From contig JACZJI010000143.1 in assembly GCA_014860665.1 (NCBI GenBank), forward strand, positions 1 through 42,253: 42,253 nucleotides of DNA, given 5' to 3'. This document shows, piece by piece, positions 7,274 to 15,141 of this stretch. The DNA comes from Bacteroidales bacterium. GTDB taxonomy: Bacteria > Bacteroidota > Bacteroidia > Bacteroidales > F082. Each line of letters begins with the position of its first letter. Positions within the stretch are counted from its first letter, which is position 1. Both the position numbers and the translations under genes were made by a program. The notes beneath the pieces were generated by a model. That model made no database searches, was not told the origin of the DNA, and saw nothing but the letters and a program-made list of their open reading frames with translations.

Positions 7274-8830
7274 TTAGAGTGGAAGGTTTGAATGTTTTTT
7301 TAACGGGTTGACATCCTTTTTAGTAGCAAGGGTCTGAAGCGCCCGGATGATACGGAACCGGGTATTTCTTGGTTCGATCACATCATCAATAAAACCATAG
7401 CGCGCAGCATCATAAGGATTTGCAAACTTATCCTTATATTCTTTTTCCTTGATAAGCAAATAGTCTTCCTTTTCTTCAGGGGTCATATTCTTTACTTTCT
7501 TTCCTTCAAGAATTTCGACAGCCCCTGAGGCTCCCATGACAGCAATCTCAGCCGATGGCCATGCATAGTTAATATCTGCCCGTAATTGTTTGGAACCCAT
7601 CACATCATGAGCGCCACCATAAGATTTACGTAAGGTGATTGTAATTTTAGGAACCGTGGCTTCGCCGTATGCATACAACAATTTGGCGCCATGTATAATA
7701 ATACCGCCATATTCCTGAGCGCTTCCTGGTAAAAATCCTGGAACATCCACCAACGTAATAACAGGAATATTAAAGGCATCACAAAAACGGACAAAGCGGG
7801 CAGCTTTACGCGATGCATTAATGTCTAAAACGCCGGCCAAAAAGTTAGGCTGATTGGCTACAATTCCCGCTGGCATACCATTGAAGCGGGCGAAACCTAC
7901 TACAATGTTTCTGGCATAATTTTCCTGAACTTCGAGAAATTCACCATTGTCCGTAATCATGTAAATAACATCTTTCACATCATAAGGAATACTGGCATCA
8001 TCAGGAATAATCTCATTCAGAGTATCTTCCATTCTATCAATGGGATCCTTGCATTCCATAACCGGAGGGTCTTCCAGGTTATTCTGCGGCAGGAAAGAAA
8101 GCAGCTTTCTGATAAGAAGAATGCCTTCTTCTTCATCCTCAACCACAAAATGACTCACCCCCGATTTTCTCTCATGAACCTCGGCACCACCAAGATCATC
8201 GGTAGTGATGTCCTCACCGGTCACAGTTTTAGCAACTTTAGGCCCGGTCACAAACATGTAACTGTCTTTTTTGCTCATCAAAATAAAATCGGTAAGAGCA
8301 GGCGAATAAACAGCACCGCCGGCACAAGGACCGAAAATGGCCGAAATCTGCGGAATAAGTCCTGAAGCCAGAATATTCCTCTGGAAAATATCTGCATAAC
8401 CTGCCAGACTCTTAACCCCTTCCTGAATACGGGCACCGCCGCTGTCGTTAAGCCCAATAATGGGCGCGCCTACTTTCATAGCCTGATCCATGATTTTACA
8501 GATCTTTTTCGCGTAAGCTTCTGAAAGGGAACCTCCGAAGATGCTGAAATCCTGTGAGAACACGTACACTACACGACCTTCGATAGTACCGTGGCCGGTA
8601 ATGACTCCGTCGGTGAGATAATGTTCCTTTTCCAGTCCGAAATCAGTACTCCTATGGCTAACGAACATGTCGAATTCTTCGAAGCTGCCTTCGTCTAGCA
8701 ACATAAGCACTCTTTCGCGGGCGGTAAATTTTCCTTTTTGATGTTGCAATTCAAGTCTCTTCTCGCCGCCGCCTTTGCGGGCTTCTTCCCGCCTTTCGAT
8801 CAGAGCCTGTATATTCTCTTCAATTGTCAT
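7274..8830 (-). CDS. mmdA: Methylmalonyl-CoA decarboxylase alpha subunit (carboxyltransferase)
   Basis: A 518-residue acyl-CoA carboxyltransferase with two crotonase-like halves. The N-half carries [13 protein letters not shown] and [14 protein letters not shown]; the C-half carries [29 protein letters not shown] and [12 protein letters not shown], as in MmdA and propionyl-CoA carboxylase beta chains (about 510 residues). It moves the carboxyl group of (S)-methylmalonyl-CoA to biotin, giving propionyl-CoA. Neighbouring OadG-, biotin- and OadB-type genes show it works as a sodium pump rather than as an ATP-driven carboxylase; no biotin carboxylase gene is present. It is the first gene of the operon, with a leader of up to about 136 bases holding a terminator-like hairpin. 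No epimerase gene is next to it, unlike many Bacteroidales. Confidence 0.93.
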   Translation of the reverse strand: MTIEENIQALIERREEARKGGGEKRLELQHQKGKFTARERVLMLLDEGSFEEFDMFVSHRSTDFGLEKEHYLTDGVITGHGTIEGRVVYVFSQDFSIFGGSLSEAYAKKICKIMDQAMKVGAPIIGLNDSGGARIQEGVKSLAGYADIFQRNILASGLIPQISAIFGPCAGGAVYSPALTDFILMSKKDSYMFVTGPKVAKTVTGEDITTDDLGGAEVHERKSGVSHFVVEDEEEGILLIRKLLSFLPQNNLEDPPVMECKDPIDRMEDTLNEIIPDDASIPYDVKDVIYMITDNGEFLEVQENYARNIVVGFARFNGMPAGIVANQPNFLAGVLDINASRKAARFVRFCDAFNIPVITLVDVPGFLPGSAQEYGGIIIHGAKLLYAYGEATVPKITITLRKSYGGAHDVMGSKQLRADINYAWPSAEIAVMGASGAVEILEGKKVKNMTPEEKEDYLLIKEKEYKDKFANPYDAARYGFIDDVIEPRNTRFRIIRALQTLATKKDVNPLKKHSNLPL

Positions 8831-8981
8831 GGTTATTTATTGAAAATTTATTTGGGTTTAATTACTGTCCTGTTTTTGTAGAAAAACCCCGCTTTCGCAA
8901 GGTTTCTTCCAGTGTTTTCAATATTATCGCTGTGTGATACTTTCATGATAAAATTTATCTGTTAAAAGTTTCACAAAAATA
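8831..8981 (-). promoter_or_regulatory. Leader of the mmd operon with a -7 element and a terminator-like hairpin
   Basis: On the minus strand TATTTTTG (8981-8974) matches the -7 element. About 70 bases into the predicted leader, AACCTTGC-GAAA-GCGGGGTT (8904-8885) forms an eight-pair stem with two G-U pairs and a GNRA tetraloop, followed by TTTCT. It ends about 54 bases before the mmdA ATG. This could be an attenuator, an mRNA-stabilising 5' hairpin, or the end of a short transcript. No known riboswitch class is recognised. Confidence 0.4.
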
Positions 8982-9200
8982 CATGTTATTTATGGAATAC
9001 GACTAGATAAAACACTGATTTTTATAAATTTAGACACTATTCAAATAGTCATTTACACTAAGCCATAAGTATCTGATTCATTGATATTGACAGAGATTTT
9101 ATCTGTTTATTTTTTCACAGATTAAGATAAAAATTCTTATTAATCTCAAGTTTAGCATCAAAATTCTGTGGTTTTTTTCTTCAGAATTAATCGAAAATGG
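8982..9200. other. Gene-free AT-rich stretch with degenerate 'cacagatt' repeat sequence
   Basis: No coding features are seen. Around 9094-9180 the text runs through ATCTG, CACAGATTAAG, TTATTAATCT and TTCTGTGG. These resemble the worn 'CACAGATTAA' type intergenic repeats that I recall from many Bacteroidota genomes. AGATTAAGA (9119-9127) and TCTTATTAATCT can pair imperfectly. No insertion-sequence ends or target duplications are seen. Confidence 0.35.
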
Positions 9201-9233
9201 CAAAAAAAAGACGCACCAAAATCGATGCGTCTT
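9201..9233 (-). terminator. Terminator of tRNA-Lys
   Basis: AAGACGCA (9233-9226 on the minus strand) pairs with TGCGTCTT (9215-9208) and is followed directly by a run of Ts (the A-run at 9202-9209 on the plus strand). It lies 18 bases past the tRNA 3' end. Confidence 0.85.
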
Positions 9234-9250
9234 AAATGAGATTTTCAAAG

Positions 9251-9323
<73 letters not shown>

Positions 9324-9381
9324 TAATGATACTGTCTTTATGAACAAACTGAATTGAAAAACCATTTTCTTTTCAGGTCTG

Positions 9382-9410
9382 CAAAAGTACGTTTTTTTTG
9401 TTTTTATCAA
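9382..9410 (-). promoter_or_regulatory. Promoter of tRNA-Lys
   Basis: On the minus strand TTG (9410-9408), an 18-base spacer and TACTTTTG (9389-9382) match the Bacteroidota promoter, slightly shorter than the usual 19-21 spacing. The start of transcription would be about 50 bases before the mature tRNA 5' end. Confidence 0.5.
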
Positions 9411-9546
9411 ATATTGAAATGGAGAAAACTTTCCCTGAAGCAATGGACCTGTCATTTTTTCAATCATTAATTTCAAGAAACAATATTCATTTATCCTGTC
9501 TCTATCCAATTTCATTATTTTTGTTTGTACAAATTATAAAGCTGCC

Positions 9547-10638
9547 GTGTCAGACAAACCTTATAAATCAGCGCTCAAAGTAAACCCGGGGGTCGAGAAA
9601 CCCGATCAGGTTAACCCTGCATTGCGTCAGGGTAAAAAAAAGTTCGCTCGGGAAAAACCTGATGTCCAAAAGCTTTTTGAAGGAATCCGCAAAAGCGATC
9701 CAACCGCATTGGGCAGAGGGATCACTCTGATAGAAAGTACGCTTCAGGAGGACCGTCCAACCGCACAACAATTGATACAAATGTGCCTTCCCTACTCGGG
9801 AAACTCTTTCCGTTTAGGAATTACCGGTGTTCCGGGGGTTGGAAAAAGTACTTTTATTGAATCATTTGGTTTATTGCTGATAGAAAAGGGTAAGCGGGTA
9901 GCCGTGCTGGCCATTGACCCAAGCAGTCTTAGAACTAAAGGAAGTATTCTTGGTGATAAAACCCGCATGGAATCATTGGGGAACCATCGTGACGCTTTTA
10001 TCCGCCCGTCTGCCAGCGCCGGAACACTGGGAGGAGTTGCACGCAAAACGCGTGAGAGTATGATTCTTTGCGAGGCAGCCGGTTTCGATGTAATTTTCAT
10101 AGAAACGGTCGGAGTCGGTCAATCTGAAACTGCTGTTTCAAACCTCGTGGATTTTTTTCTACTCCTGATGCTTGCCGGAGGTGGCGACGAACTTCAAGGC
10201 ATAAAAAGAGGCATCATGGAAATGGCTGATTTGGTTGTTATCAATAAAGCCGATGGCGACAATTTGAAAAGGGCCCAAATGGCCGTTCAGGAATACAAAC
10301 AAGCATTGCATTTGTTTCCTTCCCTGCCAAACGGCTGGCAACCTGATGTTTTGAAAGCATCAGCAATTCAAAATGAAGGGCTGGAAGAGGTTTGGAACCA
10401 AATATCAAGTTTCCTAAACCTCACCAAAGAAAACGGTTTCTTTGAGAAAAACAGACAACAACAAGCATTGCATATTTTGGACGAAACCATACATACAGGC
10501 ATAACCGAACACTTTTTTAATCATCCTGAAATAAATCAACTGATGGAATCGCTCAAGCATCAAATCCTGGAAAAGAAAATATCTCCTTACGAAGCCTCTG
10601 AACAGCTGCTTTCACATTATTTAAAAGGGAAGAAATAG
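9547..10638 (+). CDS. meaB: MeaB-type GTPase chaperone of methylmalonyl-CoA mutase
   Basis: A 363-residue G3E-family P-loop GTPase. Walker A GVPGVGKS lies at residues 94-101, AIDPSS follows at about residue 120, ETVGVGQSE is the switch region near residue 181, and INKAD (about residue 230) reads the guanine base. MeaB proteins load and protect the B12 cofactor of methylmalonyl-CoA mutase. The mutase genes are not in this window, but the divergent mmd operon uses the next intermediate of the same succinate-to-propionate route. The start is a GTG at 9547, giving MSDKPYK; a -7 element TATTTTTG at 9516-9523 leaves only about 17 bases of leader. The first 40 residues are basic and poorly conserved, so a later start is possible. 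Confidence 0.93.
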   Translation: MSDKPYKSALKVNPGVEKPDQVNPALRQGKKKFAREKPDVQKLFEGIRKSDPTALGRGITLIESTLQEDRPTAQQLIQMCLPYSGNSFRLGITGVPGVGKSTFIESFGLLLIEKGKRVAVLAIDPSSLRTKGSILGDKTRMESLGNHRDAFIRPSASAGTLGGVARKTRESMILCEAAGFDVIFIETVGVGQSETAVSNLVDFFLLLMLAGGGDELQGIKRGIMEMADLVVINKADGDNLKRAQMAVQEYKQALHLFPSLPNGWQPDVLKASAIQNEGLEEVWNQISSFLNLTKENGFFEKNRQQQALHILDETIHTGITEHFFNHPEINQLMESLKHQILEKKISPYEASEQLLSHYLKGKK

Positions 10639-10728
10639 ACAAAATCGCTTCTTCTGAACAAAAAATTTCACCTCTGCATTTCCGTATTTTCGATTAGTGT
10701 CCAAAAATTTATTTTCATTGTTCATAAG

Positions 10729-10744
10729 CGAACAGTACTGTTCG
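10729..10744. promoter_or_regulatory. Perfect 16-base palindrome, possible operator
   Basis: CGAACAGTACTGTTCG reads the same on both strands. It lies 91 bases after meaB and 131 bases before the small repeat-protein gene. CGAAC...GTTCG arms resemble Gram-positive LexA sites, but the spacing here is 6 rather than 4 bases, so that identity is not supported. It could be a repressor operator or a short hairpin. No -7 element is clear immediately around it. Confidence 0.4.
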
Positions 10745-10875
10745 GTTTACAGGATCATTCCCTATGCCAAAAGTTTTTAAATGTCATTTTATTTATTTCA
10801 TTTACAATACCATACAATCTTTGGCACACTATTAGTACAATAATAAGTACGAAACAAATTAAACATCTAAATAAA

Positions 10876-11280
10876 ATGAAAGCAATAAGAAATATCGTAG
10901 CAGGGCTCTCAATCGCAATCATCGCCCTTACAGGTTCAGCCTTCGCTCATCAGGCTGATTCGAGCTACCTCACAGAAACTACATCTTTTGCTCCCCAAGA
11001 AGAACAATATGTAAACGACATCCCATTCAATACAGCCAAAATTGCTGCAGAAACACAATATCAAAAAGCTATCCAGGTTCAGTTTGAAGCTCCTGAAGAA
11101 AAAGAAGTAAACGACATTCCCTTTGACACAGAAAAAATTGCTATGACTTATTTGCGTCAGAAGGCTCTTACCGAAGTGTTCAAAGTTGATGAAGAAAAGA
11201 ACGTAAATGACATCCCGTTCAATACGGAAAAAATATTCTTCATGCTTCAGACAAATAAACAATTGCTAACCAATAAATAA
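10876..11280 (+). CDS. Small secreted protein with three VNDIPF repeats at exact 32-residue spacing; function unknown
   Basis: A 134-residue protein with a clear signal peptide: basic MKAIR, hydrophobic NIVAGLSIAIIALTG, and a likely cleavage after SAFA (residue 24). The mature part has three copies of a block, EEQYVNDIPFNTAKIAAE, EEKEVNDIPFDTEKIAM and EEKNVNDIPFNTEKIFF, with VNDIPF at residues 46, 78 and 110. Each copy is acidic at the front and followed by a short amphipathic stretch. No cysteine, no catalytic motif and no type IX C-terminal domain are seen. It is a single gene ending at a strong terminator. I do not recognise a function; short secreted proteins with this motif seem to occur in other Bacteroidota, from memory only. 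Confidence 0.85.
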   Translation: MKAIRNIVAGLSIAIIALTGSAFAHQADSSYLTETTSFAPQEEQYVNDIPFNTAKIAAETQYQKAIQVQFEAPEEKEVNDIPFDTEKIAMTYLRQKALTEVFKVDEEKNVNDIPFNTEKIFFMLQTNKQLLTNK

Positions 11281-11302
11281 TTTTTTGTTAAATATTGCGA
11301 TG

Positions 11303-11332
11303 AAAATCCGCCCCTAAAAAGGCGGATTTTTT
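11303..11332 (+). terminator. Terminator of the VNDIPF-repeat gene
   Basis: AAAATCCGCC (11303-11312) pairs with GGCGGATTTT (11321-11330) around an 8-base loop, followed by Ts. It is 23 bases past the stop codon. Confidence 0.88.
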
Positions 11333-11497
11333 ATTCTGTCACAATGCCATAATTCGAATTCAAAAAACTTTATACAAACGCACCCTTAATTTATTTTAAA
11401 TACCTAATTTTGCCGACTTTTTAAAAGCTATTTTTTTTATAGATAATTAAATCAATTATAGTCTTTTATAAGACATCAGTATTGAAAATTCAGCATT

Positions 11498-12391
11498 ATG
11501 GCATTCATCATTAAAGACAAGGTTTTTAGCAGAAGGTGGTTTATAGATTACAGCCTTATCGTGATAGGTTCGTTTATTTTGGCTTCTGGTTTTGTGCTCT
11601 TCATTACTCCTTATAAAATTGTTCCCGGTGGAGTTTATGGCATCTCAATTATCATTCACTATTTATTTAACACACCCGTTGGAATGGTTGCGCTGGCATT
11701 TGACATTCCACTGACCATCATCGGTCTAAAAATATTAGGTCCGCGCTTTGGAATAAAAACTGTTCTGGGATTTGTGCTCACAGCATTTTTCAACGACGGT
11801 ATAACCTATTTCTATGGCTACAAACCTCTTGTTGTAGGAGATGCGCTTCTTTCTTCAATTTTCGGCGGACTTTTTCTGGGAGTTGGTCTGGGACTTATTT
11901 TTAAGTCCAAAGCCACATCCGGAGGAAGCGACATTATTGCTATGATCATCAGTAAATACACACGTCTTCCTGTAGGACAGCTTATGATCATGGTCGATTC
12001 GACAATTGTACTTTTGGGACTTGTCTTCTTTAGAGACTGGAAAATACCATTGTATTCGCTCATCGTTATATTTATCACCGGAAAAGTAGTAGACACTTTC
12101 CTTGAAGGTATGAACTACGATAAAGTATTGCTCATTATTTCAGATAAATACAAGGAAATTGGTGAAAAAATCATGTCTGATCTGAACCGTGGCGGTACAT
12201 TACTCCATGGAACAGGCATGTACAATCAACAGGAAAAACAAATCATTTTCACGGTAGTTAACCGCCGTGAGGCAGTCATTTTACAATCGTATATCAATAA
12301 TATAGACCCTCATGCCTTTGTAACCATCATTAACTCTAACGAGATATTAGGTGAAGGTTTCAAATCGCTACAGGAAAAATTGACTAGTTAG
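11498..12391 (+). CDS. YitT family membrane protein (DUF161 + DUF2179)
   Basis: A 297-residue protein with about five or six membrane helices in the first 200 residues and a soluble C-terminal DUF2179 domain. VPGGVYGISIIIHYL near residue 46 and ATSGGSDIIAMIISKY near residue 139 are the paired family motifs that mark the internal repeat. The C-terminal domain includes RGGTLLHGTGMYNQQEKQIIFTVVNRRE, typical of YitT proteins. The family's transport role is unsettled, so no substrate is given. A -7 element TAATTTTG is at 11405-11412. It appears to be a single gene, converging on the DUF6125-like gene. Confidence 0.88.
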   Translation: MAFIIKDKVFSRRWFIDYSLIVIGSFILASGFVLFITPYKIVPGGVYGISIIIHYLFNTPVGMVALAFDIPLTIIGLKILGPRFGIKTVLGFVLTAFFNDGITYFYGYKPLVVGDALLSSIFGGLFLGVGLGLIFKSKATSGGSDIIAMIISKYTRLPVGQLMIMVDSTIVLLGLVFFRDWKIPLYSLIVIFITGKVVDTFLEGMNYDKVLLIISDKYKEIGEKIMSDLNRGGTLLHGTGMYNQQEKQIIFTVVNRREAVILQSYINNIDPHAFVTIINSNEILGEGFKSLQEKLTS

Positions 12392-12441
12392 TAAGAGGAA
12401 TGAAGGTAGTTGAGGATTAAGAAAAACTCATTTCTTACCCT

Positions 12442-13185
12442 TTATTCTTCATTATTCGAACTTATATAAAATTGCCATCCGCAATACCAGTTATCAGGAT
12501 GTACATCAGGCGGACAACCAATTATGCGGGTTTTAATATGTGAATCGATGGTTTTAGCAAAAGTGGTGTATTCAATAATTCCACCTGATTTACACGGATA
12601 ATCATCCAGCCCTTTTCTTTTCCTTGCAGATTGTACACGGCATTCGTTCATAAAAAAATCAATACTGTTCTCTGTTTCATTAGCAAATGACTGCGTGTTG
12701 ACAGTTCCGTATAATCTGTAAGCCATCGCTTTTTTCAGACCGGCGATGCCCGGATGTTCAGAAAGACTCAAAATCTTTTTAATCCTGAGAGCCTCATAGG
12801 GTGAGAACTTTCCCCAGGCAGCATCATTGCATTTTTTGGCAGGTTTCATACCCTCGGAAAACTCTACAGCCTGGAACCAAACTCCATCATTGGCAAGCCA
12901 GTTAACCGCCACTGCTTCCCTGAGTTCATCAATTTTTTCGTCATCCAATTCAAGCAAAGCTTTCGGAATACCATCTTCCAGCTCAAAACCCAGCACTTTC
13001 GACAGTCGTTTCATCTGTATGGAAAAACTTTTCTGCCACGCTTCTTCCATGATTTCTGCTGCACGCTCAGCTCCAAAATTATCTTTAACTTCCTGATACC
13101 ATAATGCATAATGCACCATCGTTCTTTGCATAAAGTCAAAAACCAGTCCCAGGTTCTCTTTTTTGTTTAATTCCAACTTCTCCAT
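12442..13185 (-). CDS. DUF6125-like cytosolic protein
   Basis: A 247-residue soluble protein without signal peptide or membrane helix. Conserved-looking blocks are FMQRTMVHYALWYQEV near the start, VNWLANDGVWFQAVEF mid-protein, NECRVQSARKRKGLDDYPC, and IIGCPPDVHPDNWYCGWQF at the end. The clustered Cys, His, Asp and Trp residues in the last 70 residues suggest a metal or ligand site. From memory this matches DUF6125, found in anaerobes and of unknown function; an alternative, more distant relation is to the ATC-hydrolase (L-2-amino-thiazoline-4-carboxylate hydrolase) family. It is 37 bases downstream of the zinc-ribbon gene on the same strand, so the two may be co-transcribed. Confidence 0.7.
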   Translation of the reverse strand: MEKLELNKKENLGLVFDFMQRTMVHYALWYQEVKDNFGAERAAEIMEEAWQKSFSIQMKRLSKVLGFELEDGIPKALLELDDEKIDELREAVAVNWLANDGVWFQAVEFSEGMKPAKKCNDAAWGKFSPYEALRIKKILSLSEHPGIAGLKKAMAYRLYGTVNTQSFANETENSIDFFMNECRVQSARKRKGLDDYPCKSGGIIEYTTFAKTIDSHIKTRIIGCPPDVHPDNWYCGWQFYISSNNEE

Positions 13186-13222
13186 ACAATTATCTTTTGA
13201 TATAAGTCAATGAAATATGATG

Positions 13223-13486
13223 TTATCTATTCTGTGAAGATATCTTTTCCGCATGGCGGACCTTATCTTCAAATTCATCCGGAGACAAGCTTCGTCCTTG
13301 TCCGCAAATAGGACAATAATAAAAATACTCGGTTTTAAAAGTGGCTATTGGCAGAAAAAACAAACTAAAAACCTGTTTTGATTTCTGCACAAACCAATAC
13401 CCGTCATTATTACAATGAAAACAGTGCTCCTTATTATTTGAGCGATATTGTTCAGTTTTTGGATAGGTCCCCCCGATGAAAATCAT
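13223..13486 (-). CDS. Small zinc-ribbon protein with a hydrophobic segment
   Basis: An 87-residue protein with two CxxC knuckles, HCFHC (Cys22, Cys25) and YCPIC (Cys58, Cys61), separated by a hydrophobic stretch, VFSLFFLPIATF (residues 39-50). This is the layout of the small zinc-ribbon family whose members start MIF(I/W)G and have a membrane-like middle. The C-terminus is short and charged (residues 66-87). Function is unknown. It lies upstream of the DUF6125-like gene on the same strand and is divergent from manA, whose start is 118 bases away. Confidence 0.7.
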   Translation of the reverse strand: MIFIGGTYPKTEQYRSNNKEHCFHCNNDGYWFVQKSKQVFSLFFLPIATFKTEYFYYCPICGQGRSLSPDEFEDKVRHAEKISSQNR

Positions 13487-13603
13487 GGTATAAAAGTAAA
13501 AAAAGATTGTTTTTATATCTTCATAAGAATAATTGCTTGTCCTGTTTTTAAAAAATCTGAAGAGAAAAATTCTGTAGTTTTGCGCTTCAACGAAAAAAAA
13601 AAT

Positions 13604-14584
13604 ATGAATTCACTATATCCTTTTAAATTCCATCCCATCTTTAAAGATAAACTTTGGGGCGGCGATAAAATTAAAACAGTGCTGGGACTTGATTTCGGGA
13701 AATTGCCAAATTGTGGTGAAGCTTGGGTAATTTCCGGTTATCAGGATAATGTTTCCATAGTGCAAAACGGATTTCTTGAAGGCAACGATCTGAATGAGCT
13801 TGTTAGTATCTACATGGGAGATTTAGTAGGCGATTCTGTTTACGAAGAATATGGAGAGGTGTTCCCTTTGCTGTTAAAATTTATTGATGCAAGCGACTGG
13901 CTTTCCATACAAGTGCATCCCGATGATGAAATTGCACAGGAAAGAAAGATGCCCAATGGAAAAACTGAAATGTGGTACATCCTGCAGGCTGATGAAAAAG
14001 CACAGTTAATCAGTGGGTTTAACGAAAAAATTGACAAGGACATCTACCTAAAATATCTCGAAGAAAATAAGCTCCCTGAAATTCTTAACTATGAAAATGT
14101 AAAGGCAGGCGATGTGTTTTTTATACCTGCAGGCAGGGTACATGCTACCGGCCCGGGGATTTTGCTTGCAGAAATTCAGCAAAGTTCTGATGCAACATAT
14201 CGTATCTATGATTGGGATCGCATTGACTCTGTCGGAATAAAAAGAGAATTACATACGGATTTGGCTTTGGATGCCATCGATTATGCAGTTCCGATTCACT
14301 ATAAAACCCAGTATGCAACCTCCAAAAACAGAACAGCTACACTTGTAAAAAGTCCATATTTTACAACCAACATTCTTGAATTTGATCAGCCTGTTACTAA
14401 GAATCTGGAGGAAATAGACTCCTTTGTTATTTATATGTGTGTGGAAGGATACGGAAAAATTGCCTGGAGCGAAGGTGATGTTGAAATTAAAACCGGTGAA
14501 GCTGTATTGGTTCCGAACGTCATTGATGAAATTCTACTGGATCCTTCAGGAACGGCAAAATTGCTTGAAGTTTATATCCCATAG
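13604..14584 (+). CDS. manA: Mannose-6-phosphate isomerase, type I
   Basis: A 326-residue cupin enzyme starting MNSLYPFKFHPIFKDKLWGG, the usual N-terminus of Bacteroidota ManA. Zinc ligands are seen in QVHPDD (residues 103-108) and GKTEMWYIL (119-127), with a later histidine in AGRVHATG. It interconverts mannose-6-phosphate and fructose-6-phosphate for sugar use and for GDP-sugar synthesis. The open frame extends upstream to 13448, but those 52 residues do not look like family sequence and a -7 element TAGTTTTG (13575-13582) lies inside them, so the ATG at 13604, preceded by an A-rich leader, is chosen. A DUF4442 gene follows 22 bases later. Confidence 0.92.
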   Translation: MNSLYPFKFHPIFKDKLWGGDKIKTVLGLDFGKLPNCGEAWVISGYQDNVSIVQNGFLEGNDLNELVSIYMGDLVGDSVYEEYGEVFPLLLKFIDASDWLSIQVHPDDEIAQERKMPNGKTEMWYILQADEKAQLISGFNEKIDKDIYLKYLEENKLPEILNYENVKAGDVFFIPAGRVHATGPGILLAEIQQSSDATYRIYDWDRIDSVGIKRELHTDLALDAIDYAVPIHYKTQYATSKNRTATLVKSPYFTTNILEFDQPVTKNLEEIDSFVIYMCVEGYGKIAWSEGDVEIKTGEAVLVPNVIDEILLDPSGTAKLLEVYIP

Positions 14585-14606
14585 TCTATAACCAAACCTC
14601 ATCCGT

Positions 14607-15122
14607 GTGAAGCTTTTTGAAACCAGTAAAAAGGAGAGTCGTGAAACGCGAATTAAAAGACTGTATTTCAACTTCTTTCCGGCATATCGCAGTACTGGAG
14701 CAAGAGTGAAGTTTATTTCATCTGATTACAAAGAAATTCACATCAGATTAAAGTTATACTGGCGGACAAAAAATTATGTCGGAACGGTTTTTGGCGGTAG
14801 TATTTTTGGCGCCCTCGATCCAATGTATATGGTTCAGCTCATTAACCTTCTGGGAAATGAATATGTTGTTTGGGATAAAGAGGCCAATGTCCGGTTTATT
14901 AAACCTGTAAATAAAACTGTTTTTGCCCGGTTTTTAATTACAGATGAATTACTGGAACAAATCAGGAATGAAGTAGCACTTAATAAAAAAATGCACCTTC
15001 GCCTGCCTGCCAGCTTTGTGGATAAAAACGGAACAATATATGCCACAGTCGACAAGCTTCTTTACATTTCCGGCAAAGAATATTACGACCGTCAGCGTAA
15101 AGAAAGAGCAGAAAAACAATAA
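14607..15122 (+). CDS. DUF4442 (hotdog-fold, thioesterase-like) protein
   Basis: A 171-residue soluble protein starting with GTG at 14607. The segment FFPAYRSTGARVKFISSDYKEIHIRLKLYWRTKNYVGT, with GTVFGGSIFGALDPMYMVQLINLLG after it, is the DUF4442 pattern of a hotdog fold related to acyl-CoA thioesterases. No enzyme activity has been assigned that I know of. The last 20 residues are a charged helix (DRQRKERAEKQ). It probably shares a transcript with manA, 22 bases upstream, but a functional link is not obvious. It converges on glnS, whose end is 19 bases away, with no clear terminator between. Confidence 0.8.
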   Translation: MKLFETSKKESRETRIKRLYFNFFPAYRSTGARVKFISSDYKEIHIRLKLYWRTKNYVGTVFGGSIFGALDPMYMVQLINLLGNEYVVWDKEANVRFIKPVNKTVFARFLITDELLEQIRNEVALNKKMHLRLPASFVDKNGTIYATVDKLLYISGKEYYDRQRKERAEKQ

Positions 15123-15141
15123 GTGTCAGATAATTTTTCGA

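Noticed and set aside
5107..8830. Oxaloacetate or glutaconyl-CoA decarboxylase as the name for the sodium-pump operon
   Set aside because: The alpha subunit is a propionyl-CoA-carboxylase-like carboxyltransferase, not an OadA-type pyruvate carboxylase domain, and meaB is nearby, so methylmalonyl-CoA is the better reading. Glutaconyl-CoA cannot be strictly excluded.
10729..10744. LexA (SOS) box
   Set aside because: The Gram-positive consensus has four bases between CGAAC and GTTCG; here there are six, and no SOS gene is downstream.
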